Below are positions 42,143-50,934 of a stretch of 64,000 nt of DNA, in pieces. Numbering within the stretch: the stretch's first letter is position 1; the number at the start of each line of letters is the position of its first letter. A model generated the notes under the pieces. The model searched no databases. It saw nothing but the letters and a program-made list of their open reading frames with translations, and was not told where the DNA came from. Location of the stretch: positions 57,190-121,189 of IMG/VR virus record IMGVR_UViG_3300035703_000027; one strand, written 5' to 3'. The position numbers and the translations under genes were made by a program. The stretch is from a virus.

Positions 42143-42523
42143 ATGTGGCTCATCCAGCAAGGCGACCAGTTTGAAGTCCGCGCCAACGCGCCCGAGCACA
42201 ACCTCCAGGACTTGCTGCGCGCGGAGTACCCCGGCGCGCGCATCCTGCGGTCCAAGAAGCGCATCATCAACGACGTGAACGCTCTGGTGTTCGCCGTCAA
42301 GTACCTGCCCGGTGAGCCCGTCGAGGTCGAGGTGCCGGTGCTCGACGAGGCCGGCCAACCCGTGCTCGACGACGACGGCAACCCCGTCGTCGAGAAGCAA
42401 GAAACGGTCGGCCCGGGCTCGACGCGTCCCGTGGGAAACGTCCAGACCCTGGAGGGTGACGAATTGGTGGTCCGCTCCCCGGCGGGTGACGAGCTGGGCC
42501 GCTGGCCGTTCGAGGTGGTGTGA
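42143..42523 (+). CDS. Small tail-module protein, fibre chaperone candidate
   Basis: A 126-residue protein. ATG 42143 is chosen because GGGAGG lies seven bases before it. MWLIQQGDQFEVRANAPEHNLQDLLRAEYPGARILRSKKR begins a mixed alpha/beta domain; a beta segment PVEVEVPVLDEAGQPVLDDDGNP follows. Location after the adhesin suggests an assembly factor or small fibre. No known family. Confidence 0.6.
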   Translation: MWLIQQGDQFEVRANAPEHNLQDLLRAEYPGARILRSKKRIINDVNALVFAVKYLPGEPVEVEVPVLDEAGQPVLDDDGNPVVEKQETVGPGSTRPVGNVQTLEGDELVVRSPAGDELGRWPFEVV

Positions 42524-42524
42524 G

Positions 42525-42716
42525 ATGTTCGCAGAAAGCGAAGCCAAGGAGCTGTGGAACCGGGTGGTGTACCTGGAGGCCGTCGTCCAGCGGCTGTCGG
42601 AAAACTTCAACAGCCACACGCACACCTACAACCCAAACCTGAACAGCACGTCGGCCACGACCAGCACCACCAGCGTTACGGTGGACAGCGAATTCACCCT
42701 CAACCGACTGCTCTGA
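42525..42716 (+). CDS. Small HxH-containing tail protein
   Basis: A 63-residue protein one base after the previous stop. Residues 1-27 are a helix (SEAKELWNRVVYLEAVVQRLSENFN), then SHTHTYN and a Ser/Thr-rich C-terminus. HTH/HxH motifs with Ser/Thr runs occur in phage spike and fibre tips where they bind metal. A function is not established. Confidence 0.55.
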   Translation: MFAESEAKELWNRVVYLEAVVQRLSENFNSHTHTYNPNLNSTSATTSTTSVTVDSEFTLNRLL

Positions 42717-42739
42717 ACGGTCGCGTCACAGGAGCACCC

Positions 42740-43315
42740 GTGACCCTTTCGCTTGAGAAACCCGCCGGTACGCAGGTGCTGGACTACATCCAGGTCCACG
42801 ACATCGACCTCACCGGCCCGTTCAAGGCCGTGGAGGCCCTGTCCGAGGGCTGGCGCACTCACTCCTGGTACAACGCCGGTACGCAGAGCTTCCACAGCGA
42901 GGCGACGAAGGAGCTTGCCGTCCGCAACCTGGACGACCAGCCCGCGTTGCAGCGGGACCTCATCAACGCCACCGTGGAGGCCGTGAAGGCATACTGCGAC
43001 GCGTTGATGCCCTGGGCGCAGGTGCACCACCTCAGCCCGCCGCGCCTCAACCGCTACGAGGTCGGCACGCTCATGCGGATGCACAGCGACCACATCCACA
43101 GCATCTTCGACGGCGAGGCCAAGGGCGTGCCCGTCCTGTCCATCGTCGGCAACCTCAACGACGGCTACGAGGGCGGCGTGCTGACCGTCTGCGGCCAGCC
43201 CTACGACCTGAAAGCCAACCAGGTCATCGTGTTCCCATCGTGCTTCATGTTCCCGCACGAGGTGACGGAGGTGACAGCCGGCACCCGGTACTCGTTCGTC
43301 GCGTGGGCCTGGTAG
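42740..43315 (+). CDS. 2OG-Fe(II) oxygenase, prolyl-hydroxylase-like
   Basis: A 191-residue protein starting at GTG 42740 with CAGGAGCACCC. The iron ligands are seen as HSD (in MRMHSDHIHSIF, about residues 112-117) and a distal His in FMFPHEVTEV, followed by Arg in GTRYSFVAW for 2-oxoglutarate binding. YEVGTLMRMHSDH is typical of prolyl-4-hydroxylase-like enzymes. These enzymes hydroxylate proteins or nucleic acids. Myovirus cyanophages commonly carry them. Substrate may be a fibre protein (inference). Confidence 0.8.
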   Translation: MTLSLEKPAGTQVLDYIQVHDIDLTGPFKAVEALSEGWRTHSWYNAGTQSFHSEATKELAVRNLDDQPALQRDLINATVEAVKAYCDALMPWAQVHHLSPPRLNRYEVGTLMRMHSDHIHSIFDGEAKGVPVLSIVGNLNDGYEGGVLTVCGQPYDLKANQVIVFPSCFMFPHEVTEVTAGTRYSFVAWAW

Positions 43316-43333
43316 GCCAGACTGGAGCGCAGC

Positions 43334-43999
43334 GTGGAAATCGTCAACTTGTTCCCGACCCCGGTGGGCCGTTTCAACCTCGGGCCGCTGTCGCCCGAGG
43401 AGGACGCCTTCGTACAGGCGGTGGGACAGGTTCAGGTCAAGAACCAGGGCAACACCACCAGCCAGGAGCGAGTCATCCTGCACAGGCCCGAGATGGCGGG
43501 TCTGCGCGAGCGGATCGACGCCGCGCTGGCGGAGTACGTCCAGACCACCATCGCCCCGGTGGGCGACGTGACGTTCCTGCCCACCCAGGCGTGGCTCAAC
43601 TTCACGACGCAGGGCCAGTGGCACCATCGGCACGCGCACGCGGGCAGCCTCATCAGCGGCGTGTACTACGTGGCGGCCAGCGGTGACACCGACCGCATCA
43701 TGTTTTTCCGGGGCGGCTACAAGCGCGTGCCGTTCACGCAGGCCGAGTTCAACCCTTGGAACAGCGACTCCTGGTGGATTCCCGTCACGGCAGGGGACCT
43801 CGTGCTGTTCCCCTCGGAGCTGGAGCACATGGTGCCGCCCGTGACGACGGACAGCGTGCGCATCAGCCTGTCGTTCAACACCTGGTTCGAGGGCGCGGCC
43901 GGGTCCGTCGAGAGCTTGACGCACCTGGCCGTGAGCCTGTCCGGTCCTTACGCGGGCGGCCAACAGGTGCCACGCGATGCGGTCGCCCTCGGTGGTTAG
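43334..43999 (+). CDS. 2OG-Fe(II) oxygenase, PF13759-like
   Basis: A 221-residue protein starting at GTG 43334 (TGGAGCGCAGC). NLFPTPVGRFNL at the start, WHHRHAHAGSLISGVYYVAAS in the centre and GDLVLFPSELEHMVPPV...RISLSFNTW near the end match the putative 2OG-Fe(II) oxygenase family of T4-like cyanophages. HRHAH holds the first His; SELEH the distal one. It follows the other oxygenase by 18 bases. Two different oxygenases in a fibre module suggest post-translational hydroxylation of virion proteins. Confidence 0.82.
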   Translation: MEIVNLFPTPVGRFNLGPLSPEEDAFVQAVGQVQVKNQGNTTSQERVILHRPEMAGLRERIDAALAEYVQTTIAPVGDVTFLPTQAWLNFTTQGQWHHRHAHAGSLISGVYYVAASGDTDRIMFFRGGYKRVPFTQAEFNPWNSDSWWIPVTAGDLVLFPSELEHMVPPVTTDSVRISLSFNTWFEGAAGSVESLTHLAVSLSGPYAGGQQVPRDAVALGG

Positions 44000-44513
44000 C
44001 CCGGCCTTTCTGGTGCGGCTGCTTGACGTTTTCAAGCGCTCCGCCTCACGCCTGGTCGCCTGGTTTTCAGGCGTCCCGCGGCGATCCGTGCCGGCGTTCA
44101 CGTCGCCGCATGCCGCCTGGGACTACCTCGCGGCCCGCTACACCTACACGGGGGATCCGGTGTACGGGGTGGTGGACTTCTACGTCCACCCCGAGGTGTT
44201 GCAGGCGGCTCTGGAGGCCGGCACGGCTGCGCGTCTGTCGGTGGACTGCGACGACGTGGCTGCGTGGGCCTACACGGCGCTGTCGGCGATGGGGGCGGAG
44301 CCCGAACTGGTGGTGCTCTATGACCGAGGCCTGCGCGGGTCGCACTGCGTCTGCGTCTACCGCTGGAATGGGCAGCCGGGGGCGATCGACACGAACGGGG
44401 TGCATGCGTTGCCGGACCTGACTGAGGCGACGCTGTGCGCGCACTGGTCCGGGCTCTATGCCCGGGTGGGCTACGTCTATACGGCCGCGGTGCCGGTGGC
44501 CTACCCGTTCTGA
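43977..44513 (+). CDS. Transglutaminase-like cysteine protease fold protein
   Basis: A 178-residue protein overlapping the oxygenase end by 23 bases. SVDCDDVAAWAYTALSAMG (Cys95 region), LRGSHCVCVYRW (His) and GAIDTNGVHAL (Asp) provide the Cys-His-Asp order of transglutaminase-like cysteine peptidases. An N-terminal hydrophobic stretch (SPAFLVRLLDVF) may be an anchor. Action on the host wall, on fibres, or on crosslinking are all possible. Confidence 0.6.
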   Translation: MRSPSVVSPAFLVRLLDVFKRSASRLVAWFSGVPRRSVPAFTSPHAAWDYLAARYTYTGDPVYGVVDFYVHPEVLQAALEAGTAARLSVDCDDVAAWAYTALSAMGAEPELVVLYDRGLRGSHCVCVYRWNGQPGAIDTNGVHALPDLTEATLCAHWSGLYARVGYVYTAAVPVAYPF

Positions 44514-44522
44514 CGCGCGCGG

Positions 44523-44563
44523 TGGCAAAGGGCGCGCAGCGGCGCGCGGGCGCCCCTTATGCT
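44523..44563 (+). promoter_or_regulatory. Phage bipartite promoter
   Basis: TGGCAAA (44523-44529), exactly 28 bases, TATGCT (44558-44563), 20 bases before ATG 44583. It starts the last fibre-module transcription unit. Confidence 0.7.
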
Positions 44564-44582
44564 GGAGGCGCGAGGTTGCCAC

Positions 44583-45116
44583 ATGCCAAACGGGCTCATC
44601 ACGGATCTGGGGAAGCGCGCCACGGCCTACATCTACGCGGAGGCGGTGACGCATGGGGCGTTCGGGCGGCCGGCCTGGCCGGACCTGTTCAGCCCGCCGG
44701 CGGAGCGCTACAGCGCCACGGCGCTGCTTGACGAGTTCGGGCGGGCGCCGGTGCGGGCGGTGCGCTACCTGATGGAGGACCCGGCCGGGACGGTGTACTA
44801 CCGGCAGCCCGACGGGGTGGTCGAGGGGCCTTATCGGTACGCGACGGTGGCCGAGGAAGCGGCCGGGGCGGCCCAGGTGCCGCCGGTGGCCCCCTCGGGC
44901 TTCGTGGAGTTCGAGTTCGCGATTCCCGCCAACGCCGCGATCGGCGAGGTGGTGGGTGAGATTGCCCTGGTGATGGGCGGGGCGACGAGCGCGCCCGAGT
45001 GGGCCACGCCCGCCCAGGTGACGGCGGCGGGCGTGCCCATCTACCTCATCACGGTGCCCGCCAAGGCCATCGAGGCCAACGAGGAGATCGTGCGGCGGGT
45101 CGCCATCCGCGTGTAG
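44583..45116 (+). CDS. Tail structural protein
   Basis: A 177-residue protein starting at ATG 44583. MPNGLITDLGKRATAYIYAEAV begins a beta-rich domain; FVEFEFAIPANAAIGEVVGEIALVMGG and IEANEEIVRRVAIRV resemble phage tail proteins that bind neighbouring fibre components. It precedes the very large structural gene by eight bases. No enzyme motif. Confidence 0.6.
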   Translation: MPNGLITDLGKRATAYIYAEAVTHGAFGRPAWPDLFSPPAERYSATALLDEFGRAPVRAVRYLMEDPAGTVYYRQPDGVVEGPYRYATVAEEAAGAAQVPPVAPSGFVEFEFAIPANAAIGEVVGEIALVMGGATSAPEWATPAQVTAAGVPIYLITVPAKAIEANEEIVRRVAIRV

Positions 45117-45124
45117 GAGCCACC

Positions 45125-48100
45125 ATGACCACCATCCAGCGAGACGACTTCGACCCCACCCGCAAGGAGCTTGCGATCGCCTGGTCCGGCGATCGCGACC
45201 TCGGCGACCACGAGCTGCGCCGGCTCGGCCGCATCGAGGACTTCAAGCTGTCGCGGCTCGGCGGGGCGGTGTTTCCCGAGGGCTACGTCGTCGAGTCCGG
45301 GGTGCCCGTGGTGGCGCCCGTCACCAACCTGGCCTACCCGAGCAACGGTTTCGCCGCCTGGGAGGACGTGGACGGCCTGGTGGTGACGGCGGGCTACGCG
45401 CCGGATCGCGCGGGCGTGGTGGGGGCTGCCACCCGGCTGGTGGGCGCGGCGGGCCAGGCCTCGCGCCTGGACCTCGACCTGTCGGTGCTGTCGGCGGGTG
45501 CCGGCGGGCCGGACCGGGCCATGTTCGTCTCCAACCGCATGGTGTTCTCGCTGGACATCCTGGGAGACGGCGTTGCCAGCATGCGGCTCGCCATCTGGGA
45601 CGGCGTGACGGAGCACACGGCCACGCACGTGCCGACGACGACGTGGGCGCGCTACGCGGTGGTGCGGGAGCGCCCGGCGTCCGAGGCGCTGCCGGACACG
45701 CTGGTGCTGCGCATCTACCCGGGCCTCGCGCCGCTGTCGGGCAGCATCGTGGTGGCGCATGCCCAGCTCGAAGCCCTGCCCGAGGGGCTGCTGCTGGTGC
45801 CCTCGGTCTACGTGCCGACCACCACGGCGCCCGTGACGGCGCCCGGCAACCGGGTGAGCATCGGCGCCAGCCTGGTGTATGCCGGTGGCCTGCCGCGGCC
45901 GGTGCCGGCGGCGACGCTGACGTTCGACCCGGCAAAGGTGACGGGCGTGGACACCCTCTACGCGGAGCTGGCCGAGCGCTATATCCTCGCCATGGTGGAC
46001 GCGGACCTCGACAACCCGGTCACGGGGCGCCCGGGCAACGACAGCGTGCGCGAAGAAACGCGCTGGGTCACGACGGACACGACGAACCCGGTGGTGCCGG
46101 CGGACGTGCTGGCGACGAACCCGCAGTACCGCAGCCGGCTGGCGGTGCCGGTCTACCAGTTCGACCGCGCCACCAACACGCTGTCCGAGGTCGCGAAGTA
46201 CAGCAAGGTGGCGGTGGACGACACCTTGGGCCTGCTGCCGGGCGACCGCATCACGCCGCGGAGCATCCCGGAAGATCGCCTCGACGTGAAGGCGACGGAG
46301 GGCCAGTCCGGCCTGCTCGCGGCGACGGCGCGCCGGATGCGCAACCTGTCCGGGGGCTTCGTGGTGCCGCAGGTGGGCACTACGCCGACCATCACGCAGA
46401 ACATGGGCGTGACCACCAAGGTGCAGCTCAAGGTGGACCCCCTCGACGGCTACACGCCGGACGGGCGGGCGCACTACCTCGACACGCCCCAGGTGGTGGA
46501 GGCGCCGCTCCAGGCCAGCACGGCGCTGCGCGAGGACGAGGGGCACACGTACTACGCGACCTACACGTCCTACACGCTGGCGAAGCAGCCCGTGGTGGCG
46601 ATCGAAGAGGTGGCCGGCTACTACGAGGTGACGCGGACGATCACGCGCGGGGCAGCGGCCCACGGCGCGGACGCGCTGCCGGACACGCCCGTGTTCGAGA
46701 TCGTGGAGGTCAAGCAGGGCGCGACGGTCTACACGCCGCCCTCGGCGGGCGTCGCGGGCGACTACATGCAGGTGGGGGACAGCATCTCGTGGGCGAGCGA
46801 GGGCGGCGGGCCGGCGGTCGGGGCGGTGTACCTGAACCCCGTGCGGGTCGCGACCACGGCGGCGTTGCCTGCCAACACGCGCTCCGGCAACGTGCTGACG
46901 GCGAGCGCGAACGGCTCGCTGCCGGCGGTGGACGGCGTGGCGCTGGCCGTGGGCGAGCGCGTGCTGGTGCGCAACGAGGTGAACGGGGCGCACAACGGCA
47001 TCTACACGGTCACGGCCCTCGGCGGGACGGGGGCGGCCTGGAGCCTGACGCGGGCGGCGGACGCCGACACGGGCGCGGAGCTGCCCCCGGGCATCGCGGT
47101 GAGCGCCACGGAAGGCACGGCGAATGGTGGGGCGTCGTTCGCGCTGGTGGCGAGCGACCCCGTGACGGTCAACACGACGGTGCTGGCGTGGGCCCGGGCA
47201 TCGCGGGAGCCAGCGGCGGGCTCGTCCTACCTGGTGCGCTACCGCTACCGGCGGGTGTGGAGCCCGTCGGAGTACACGTTCACCAGCACGGGCCTCACGT
47301 TCAACGCGGACGCCCCCAAGCCGGTGGAGCCGCTGCCCTTCAGCGTGTCCTACCGCTACGGGCAGGACCGCATCGACCTGGTGCTGATCGGCGGGGGCGG
47401 GCTGCGGCTGGAGCAGGGGGTGCCTTCGGACAACCCGACGCCCTACACGCTCGCAACGGACGAGCTGCCGCTGTGGGAGGTCCGTGTGGGCTACGCGCAG
47501 GCGGCCGTGACGTTCCGGCCGCGCTTCACGGTGGGCGTGCCGATGGCGGGCCTGATGGCGATGCAGGAGCAGATCGACCGGCTGGCGTACAACGTGGCGC
47601 AACTCTCGGCGAGCAGCAGCCTGCGGGATCGGCTCGGCACGCTCAAGGCGAGCATCACGGACCCCTTCCTCGACGCCCGGCAGATTGACCTGTACCACCC
47701 GGCGGCGGTGGCGGCGGCCTCGCTCGCGCGGGTGGCGGAGGGCCGCCTGAAGATGGCTCGGACGGGCTACCCCGCAGCAGGCACGCCGGCCATCCTGGCG
47801 ACGATCGCCGGGTCTGGCGCAGCGACGACCAGCATGGCGTTGCGGCTGCGCGGTTCCTGGGCGGGGCTGCCGTTCACGCTGGGGACGCCGGCGAGCCTCG
47901 GGAACCATCAATATTCGACCAGCGTCAGTGTCAACCCTTACAGCAACGCGGACCCCATCCCGGCGGTGCTGACCGTCTCCGCGGTGGTCTGGGGGAGTCC
48001 GCGCGCATCCTTCGACGCTGCGCTGACCATCACGGGCACAAAGTTCCAGCCTAACGAAGATGGCATCGTGATTGCAGCGGACGGCGTGACCATCGCGACG

Positions 48101-49321
48101 GTGACGGCCAACGCGCGCGGCGAGTTCTACACGACGGTGACGCGCACCTGGAACGCCAGCACCATCGTCACCGCGACGGGCCCGATCGGGTTTGCGTCGC
48201 AGCCCATCAACGGGTCCGTGCAGTGGGTGCGGACGGACCCCGCGGCACAGACGTTTGCGACGGAGGTGCCGATCGACATCGCGGGCGTGGATCTGTACTT
48301 CACGGCCAAGGACACCTCGGCGTCGCCCAAGGACGTGGTGGTGGGGCTGCGGCGGGTGCTGGTGGGCTTCCCGACCCAGGAGATGATCCCCGTGACGGTC
48401 AAGACGCTCAAGGCGAACGAGATCGCCGTGAACGGGACGGCCACCCGGGTGGAGTTCGACTTCCCCTACAGCATGGCGGCCGGGGAGGCCCTCGCGCTGG
48501 TGGTGGCCTCGGAGTCTCCGGCCTACCGGCTTCAGGTCGCGCAGCTCGGCAAGACGAACCTCGGCGTGGGCGGCGGCACCATCACGCGCAACGCGTTCGG
48601 GGGCGGCGTGCTGCTGCTGAGTTCGGACAACCGGACGTGGAGCGCGGTCCAGGACCAGGATCTCCGGTTCCAGATTCTCTCGGCGGACTACACGACGGCG
48701 ACGCGGCGCGAGCTGTACTTCGAGGTCAAGGCGTACCCGGACGGCATCACGAGCTTCGAGTTCGAGGCGCCGCACGTCGTCACGTCGGGCGCGACGCTCC
48801 AGTGGGAGTACAGCACGAACCCGACGGCCGCGGCGCCGACGTGGACGCCGTTCACGCCGGGCTTCCCGGGGCCGGTGAACGAGGTGCGGCTCGGGGCGGT
48901 GGCGACCAGCTTGCAGGTGCGCGCGTGGGCGCAGACGGCCGTGCCTGTGGCGGGGCGGTTCGTGGCGGGTGTCGCGATCGAGACGAGCAAGTGCTCGCTG
49001 CGGGCCTACCGGCCGGCGACGGCCTCGGTGTACGTCCAGGTCCAGACGCCTCTGCTGGCGAGCACGACGACGGCCAAGGCCTTCGGCAAGAGCTTGCTGC
49101 CGGCCGGCACGCAGGTGCAGGCCTACGCGAGCAACGACGACGGCACGACATGGGTGGAGGGCACGCTGGCGTCGAGCCGGGCGCTGGCGGACGGCCTGAC
49201 GGAGCAAGAGTGGTCCTTCACGTTCGCGAGCGCGGGCACGGCCTTCCGCGGGCGGCTGGATCTCGTCGGGACGGCGACGGCAAGCCCGGAGGTGGAGGAG
49301 ATCAGCTTCGTCGTGACGTGA
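45125..49321 (+). CDS. Giant tail/fibre structural protein
   Basis: A 1398-residue protein, the largest in the window, with TAGGAGCCACC before ATG 45125. The N-terminus is acidic-basic (IQRDDFDPTRKELAIAWSG); a long beta-rich body follows. Residues about 575-700 carry the same module as the 40039 gene (RVATTAALPANTRSGNVL...RVLVRNEVNGAHNGIYTV...TRAADAD). Later domains include TVSAVVWGSPRASFDAALTI (Ig-like) and C-terminal carbohydrate-binding-type beta folds. A short coiled coil (MQEQIDRLAYNVAQLS) lies near 818. Probably a long or side tail fibre or baseplate-anchored protein. Confidence 0.7.
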   Translation: MTTIQRDDFDPTRKELAIAWSGDRDLGDHELRRLGRIEDFKLSRLGGAVFPEGYVVESGVPVVAPVTNLAYPSNGFAAWEDVDGLVVTAGYAPDRAGVVGAATRLVGAAGQASRLDLDLSVLSAGAGGPDRAMFVSNRMVFSLDILGDGVASMRLAIWDGVTEHTATHVPTTTWARYAVVRERPASEALPDTLVLRIYPGLAPLSGSIVVAHAQLEALPEGLLLVPSVYVPTTTAPVTAPGNRVSIGASLVYAGGLPRPVPAATLTFDPAKVTGVDTLYAELAERYILAMVDADLDNPVTGRPGNDSVREETRWVTTDTTNPVVPADVLATNPQYRSRLAVPVYQFDRATNTLSEVAKYSKVAVDDTLGLLPGDRITPRSIPEDRLDVKATEGQSGLLAATARRMRNLSGGFVVPQVGTTPTITQNMGVTTKVQLKVDPLDGYTPDGRAHYLDTPQVVEAPLQASTALREDEGHTYYATYTSYTLAKQPVVAIEEVAGYYEVTRTITRGAAAHGADALPDTPVFEIVEVKQGATVYTPPSAGVAGDYMQVGDSISWASEGGGPAVGAVYLNPVRVATTAALPANTRSGNVLTASANGSLPAVDGVALAVGERVLVRNEVNGAHNGIYTVTALGGTGAAWSLTRAADADTGAELPPGIAVSATEGTANGGASFALVASDPVTVNTTVLAWARASREPAAGSSYLVRYRYRRVWSPSEYTFTSTGLTFNADAPKPVEPLPFSVSYRYGQDRIDLVLIGGGGLRLEQGVPSDNPTPYTLATDELPLWEVRVGYAQAAVTFRPRFTVGVPMAGLMAMQEQIDRLAYNVAQLSASSSLRDRLGTLKASITDPFLDARQIDLYHPAAVAAASLARVAEGRLKMARTGYPAAGTPAILATIAGSGAATTSMALRLRGSWAGLPFTLGTPASLGNHQYSTSVSVNPYSNADPIPAVLTVSAVVWGSPRASFDAALTITGTKFQPNEDGIVIAADGVTIATVTANARGEFYTTVTRTWNASTIVTATGPIGFASQPINGSVQWVRTDPAAQTFATEVPIDIAGVDLYFTAKDTSASPKDVVVGLRRVLVGFPTQEMIPVTVKTLKANEIAVNGTATRVEFDFPYSMAAGEALALVVASESPAYRLQVAQLGKTNLGVGGGTITRNAFGGGVLLLSSDNRTWSAVQDQDLRFQILSADYTTATRRELYFEVKAYPDGITSFEFEAPHVVTSGATLQWEYSTNPTAAAPTWTPFTPGFPGPVNEVRLGAVATSLQVRAWAQTAVPVAGRFVAGVAIETSKCSLRAYRPATASVYVQVQTPLLASTTTAKAFGKSLLPAGTQVQAYASNDDGTTWVEGTLASSRALADGLTEQEWSFTFASAGTAFRGRLDLVGTATASPEVEEISFVVT

Positions 49322-49323
49322 CC

Positions 49324-49364
49324 TGGCAAAAGGCGCGCCGCACGGTCGGGGTCGGGTCTACGCT
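49324..49364 (+). promoter_or_regulatory. Phage bipartite promoter for lysis genes
   Basis: TGGCAAA (49324-49330), exactly 28 bases, TACGCT (49359-49364), then AAGGAGGGCGC and ATG 49397. It separates lysis genes from the fibre module. Confidence 0.7.
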
Positions 49365-49396
49365 GGATCCGCACCGAGGCCAAGCAAGGAGGGCGC

Positions 49397-49804
49397 ATGC
49401 TGCCGGAGGGTACGGTCGTGGGGCTGATTCAGACGATCGGCGCGCAGGTGGGCGATTTCACGCCCTACTGGGGGCTGCTGGGGCTCAAGGGGCTCGACGT
49501 GGTGACGGGCCTGGCGCGGGCGGTGGCGCAGCGGAACATCGAGCCGCGCCGGCTGCTGGCGCTGCCGGCGTCCATCGGCGTCATCACGGTGGCGATCGGG
49601 CTGTGTTTGGGGCTCAAGGCCATCGACCCGGCGTTCGGGCCGGTGGTGGCGGCGGTGATGGTGGCGATGGGGACCGCGGAGGGCGCGAGCATCGCGCAGA
49701 ACGTGCACGACTGGTACGTGGCGCGCGGCGAGGTGCCGCCCGCGTGGTTGCAGGCGGCGACGGCCGTCATCAAGACGATGGAGGTCAAGAAGCCCGATGC
49801 CTGA
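49397..49804 (+). CDS. Holin (phage_holin_4-like)
   Basis: A 135-residue membrane protein starting at ATG 49397. WGLLGLKGLDVVTGLARAV matches the start of the D-x-x-TG holin family, followed by two hydrophobic segments (LLALPASIGVITVAIGLCL; AFGPVVAAVMVAMGTAEGA) and a charged C-terminus. It would permeabilise the membrane to release the endolysin encoded next, with which it overlaps by eight bases. Confidence 0.75.
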   Translation: MLPEGTVVGLIQTIGAQVGDFTPYWGLLGLKGLDVVTGLARAVAQRNIEPRRLLALPASIGVITVAIGLCLGLKAIDPAFGPVVAAVMVAMGTAEGASIAQNVHDWYVARGEVPPAWLQAATAVIKTMEVKKPDA

Positions 49805-50477
49805 CGACGTGTTGCAGCTCGACGCCCGGGGACAGTTCGGCAAGAAGGGCAGCGCCAAGGTGGGCAAGCACACGGTGCTGCTCGCGGCGGAGAACGACCA
49901 GGCCGGTCAGGCGATGGGCGACGTGGAGGGGCTGTGCTTCCACTGGAGCGCCGGGCGCCGCATCACGGCCTGGGATGGCTACCACGGCGGCGTGGCGGCC
50001 TCGCCGGACGGCCTGGTGCCCATCGTGGTGCAGTGCCTCGGCTGGAACCAGAAGGGCAAGCATTTGTGGGGCCGCAACGGGTCCTACTGGGGCATGTCGC
50101 TGTTCGGCTGCAAGGACATGGGGTGGGCGGGCGACCGTCGCATCACGTGGCCGGGGCCCGAGGCGCCGACGCCCGAGATGTTGGAGGCGCTGGCCGTCTA
50201 CGCGGCGGAGGTGTGCGCCTGGAAGAACCTCGACCCGCGGGGCAGCCATGAGGCGCCGCACCTGGTGCGGCAGGGGGAGCGGCTGGTGCCCTCGGGGCGG
50301 ACGATTCGCATGCCCAACCTGAGCGACCACAAAGACTGGGCCGAGAAAGACGGTTACGCGAGCGACCGCGGGGACATCGGGGCCTACAAGGCGCCGCTGT
50401 TCGCCCGCATCGTGGCGGTGTACACGGAGCTGAAGGCCAACAAGCGGCAGTTCCGGCACCAGGCGCTGCTCAAGTAG
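49797..50477 (+). CDS. Endolysin, amidase-2-like
   Basis: A 226-residue predicted N-acetylmuramoyl-L-alanine amidase. GLCFHWSAGRRITAWDGYHGG corresponds to the 'HHTAG' zinc-ligand region, and LSDHKDWAEKDGYASDRGDIG to the second ligand region. No signal peptide or wall-binding domain is evident, so export would rely on the holin. Located between holin and small lysis-region genes. Confidence 0.75.
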   Translation: MPDDVLQLDARGQFGKKGSAKVGKHTVLLAAENDQAGQAMGDVEGLCFHWSAGRRITAWDGYHGGVAASPDGLVPIVVQCLGWNQKGKHLWGRNGSYWGMSLFGCKDMGWAGDRRITWPGPEAPTPEMLEALAVYAAEVCAWKNLDPRGSHEAPHLVRQGERLVPSGRTIRMPNLSDHKDWAEKDGYASDRGDIGAYKAPLFARIVAVYTELKANKRQFRHQALLK

Positions 50478-50882
50478 ATGGGCGCCGGGGGCAGCGAGGG
50501 GTCGCCCTGCGCGCTGTGCGGGCGGGTGTTCGCGGCGCGTGCGCGCCACCAGCGGTTTTGCAGCACGCCGTGCCGGATGCGGGCGCGGTTCGTGGTGGGG
50601 ATCGCGCCGGCGCGGCCGGAGCGGGCGCCGGTGGCCTACGCGTGCGCGGGGTGCGGGACGATCTACCCGAGCAAGGCGCAGGTGGCGGCCTGTGTGGAGT
50701 GTGAGCGGCGGGAGCATGCGCTGGTGCGGGTGGTGCCCGGGCCGGACGCGTGCGTGCAGTGCCTGCACTGGGTGGTGTACCCGGGGGCGGACTACGGCTA
50801 CGCGTGCGCGCAGGGCCGGTTCTTGGCGTGCCGGCCGCACCGGCCGGGGGCGAAGCCTTACGCGCCGCGCGCTGGCAAATAG
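50478..50882 (+). CDS. Zinc-finger protein
   Basis: A 134-residue protein starting immediately after the endolysin stop. CALCGRVFAARARHQRFCSTPCRMRAR is a compact zinc finger of the 'CxxC...CSxxCR' kind; CAGCGTIY, CVECERR and CVQCLHW add three more Cys pairs. Likely DNA or RNA binding. It is unusual inside a lysis cluster. Its last codons contain the TGGCAAA box of the next promoter. Confidence 0.65.
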   Translation: MGAGGSEGSPCALCGRVFAARARHQRFCSTPCRMRARFVVGIAPARPERAPVAYACAGCGTIYPSKAQVAACVECERREHALVRVVPGPDACVQCLHWVVYPGADYGYACAQGRFLACRPHRPGAKPYAPRAGK

Positions 50883-50913
50883 GGGCGGGCGCCTGCGGGC
50901 GCGCGGCTATACT
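50873..50913 (+). promoter_or_regulatory. Phage bipartite promoter
   Basis: TGGCAAA (50873-50879), exactly 28 bases, TATACT (50908-50913), then CAGGGGAGGTTCAC and ATG 50935. Confidence 0.7.
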
Positions 50914-50934
50914 CGGACCACAGGGGAGGTTCAC

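Noticed and set aside
45041-49207. A 1388-codon minus-strand reading frame
   Set aside because: It is antisense to the giant tail gene and rich in Arg/His/Pro, a mirror effect of GC-rich codons.
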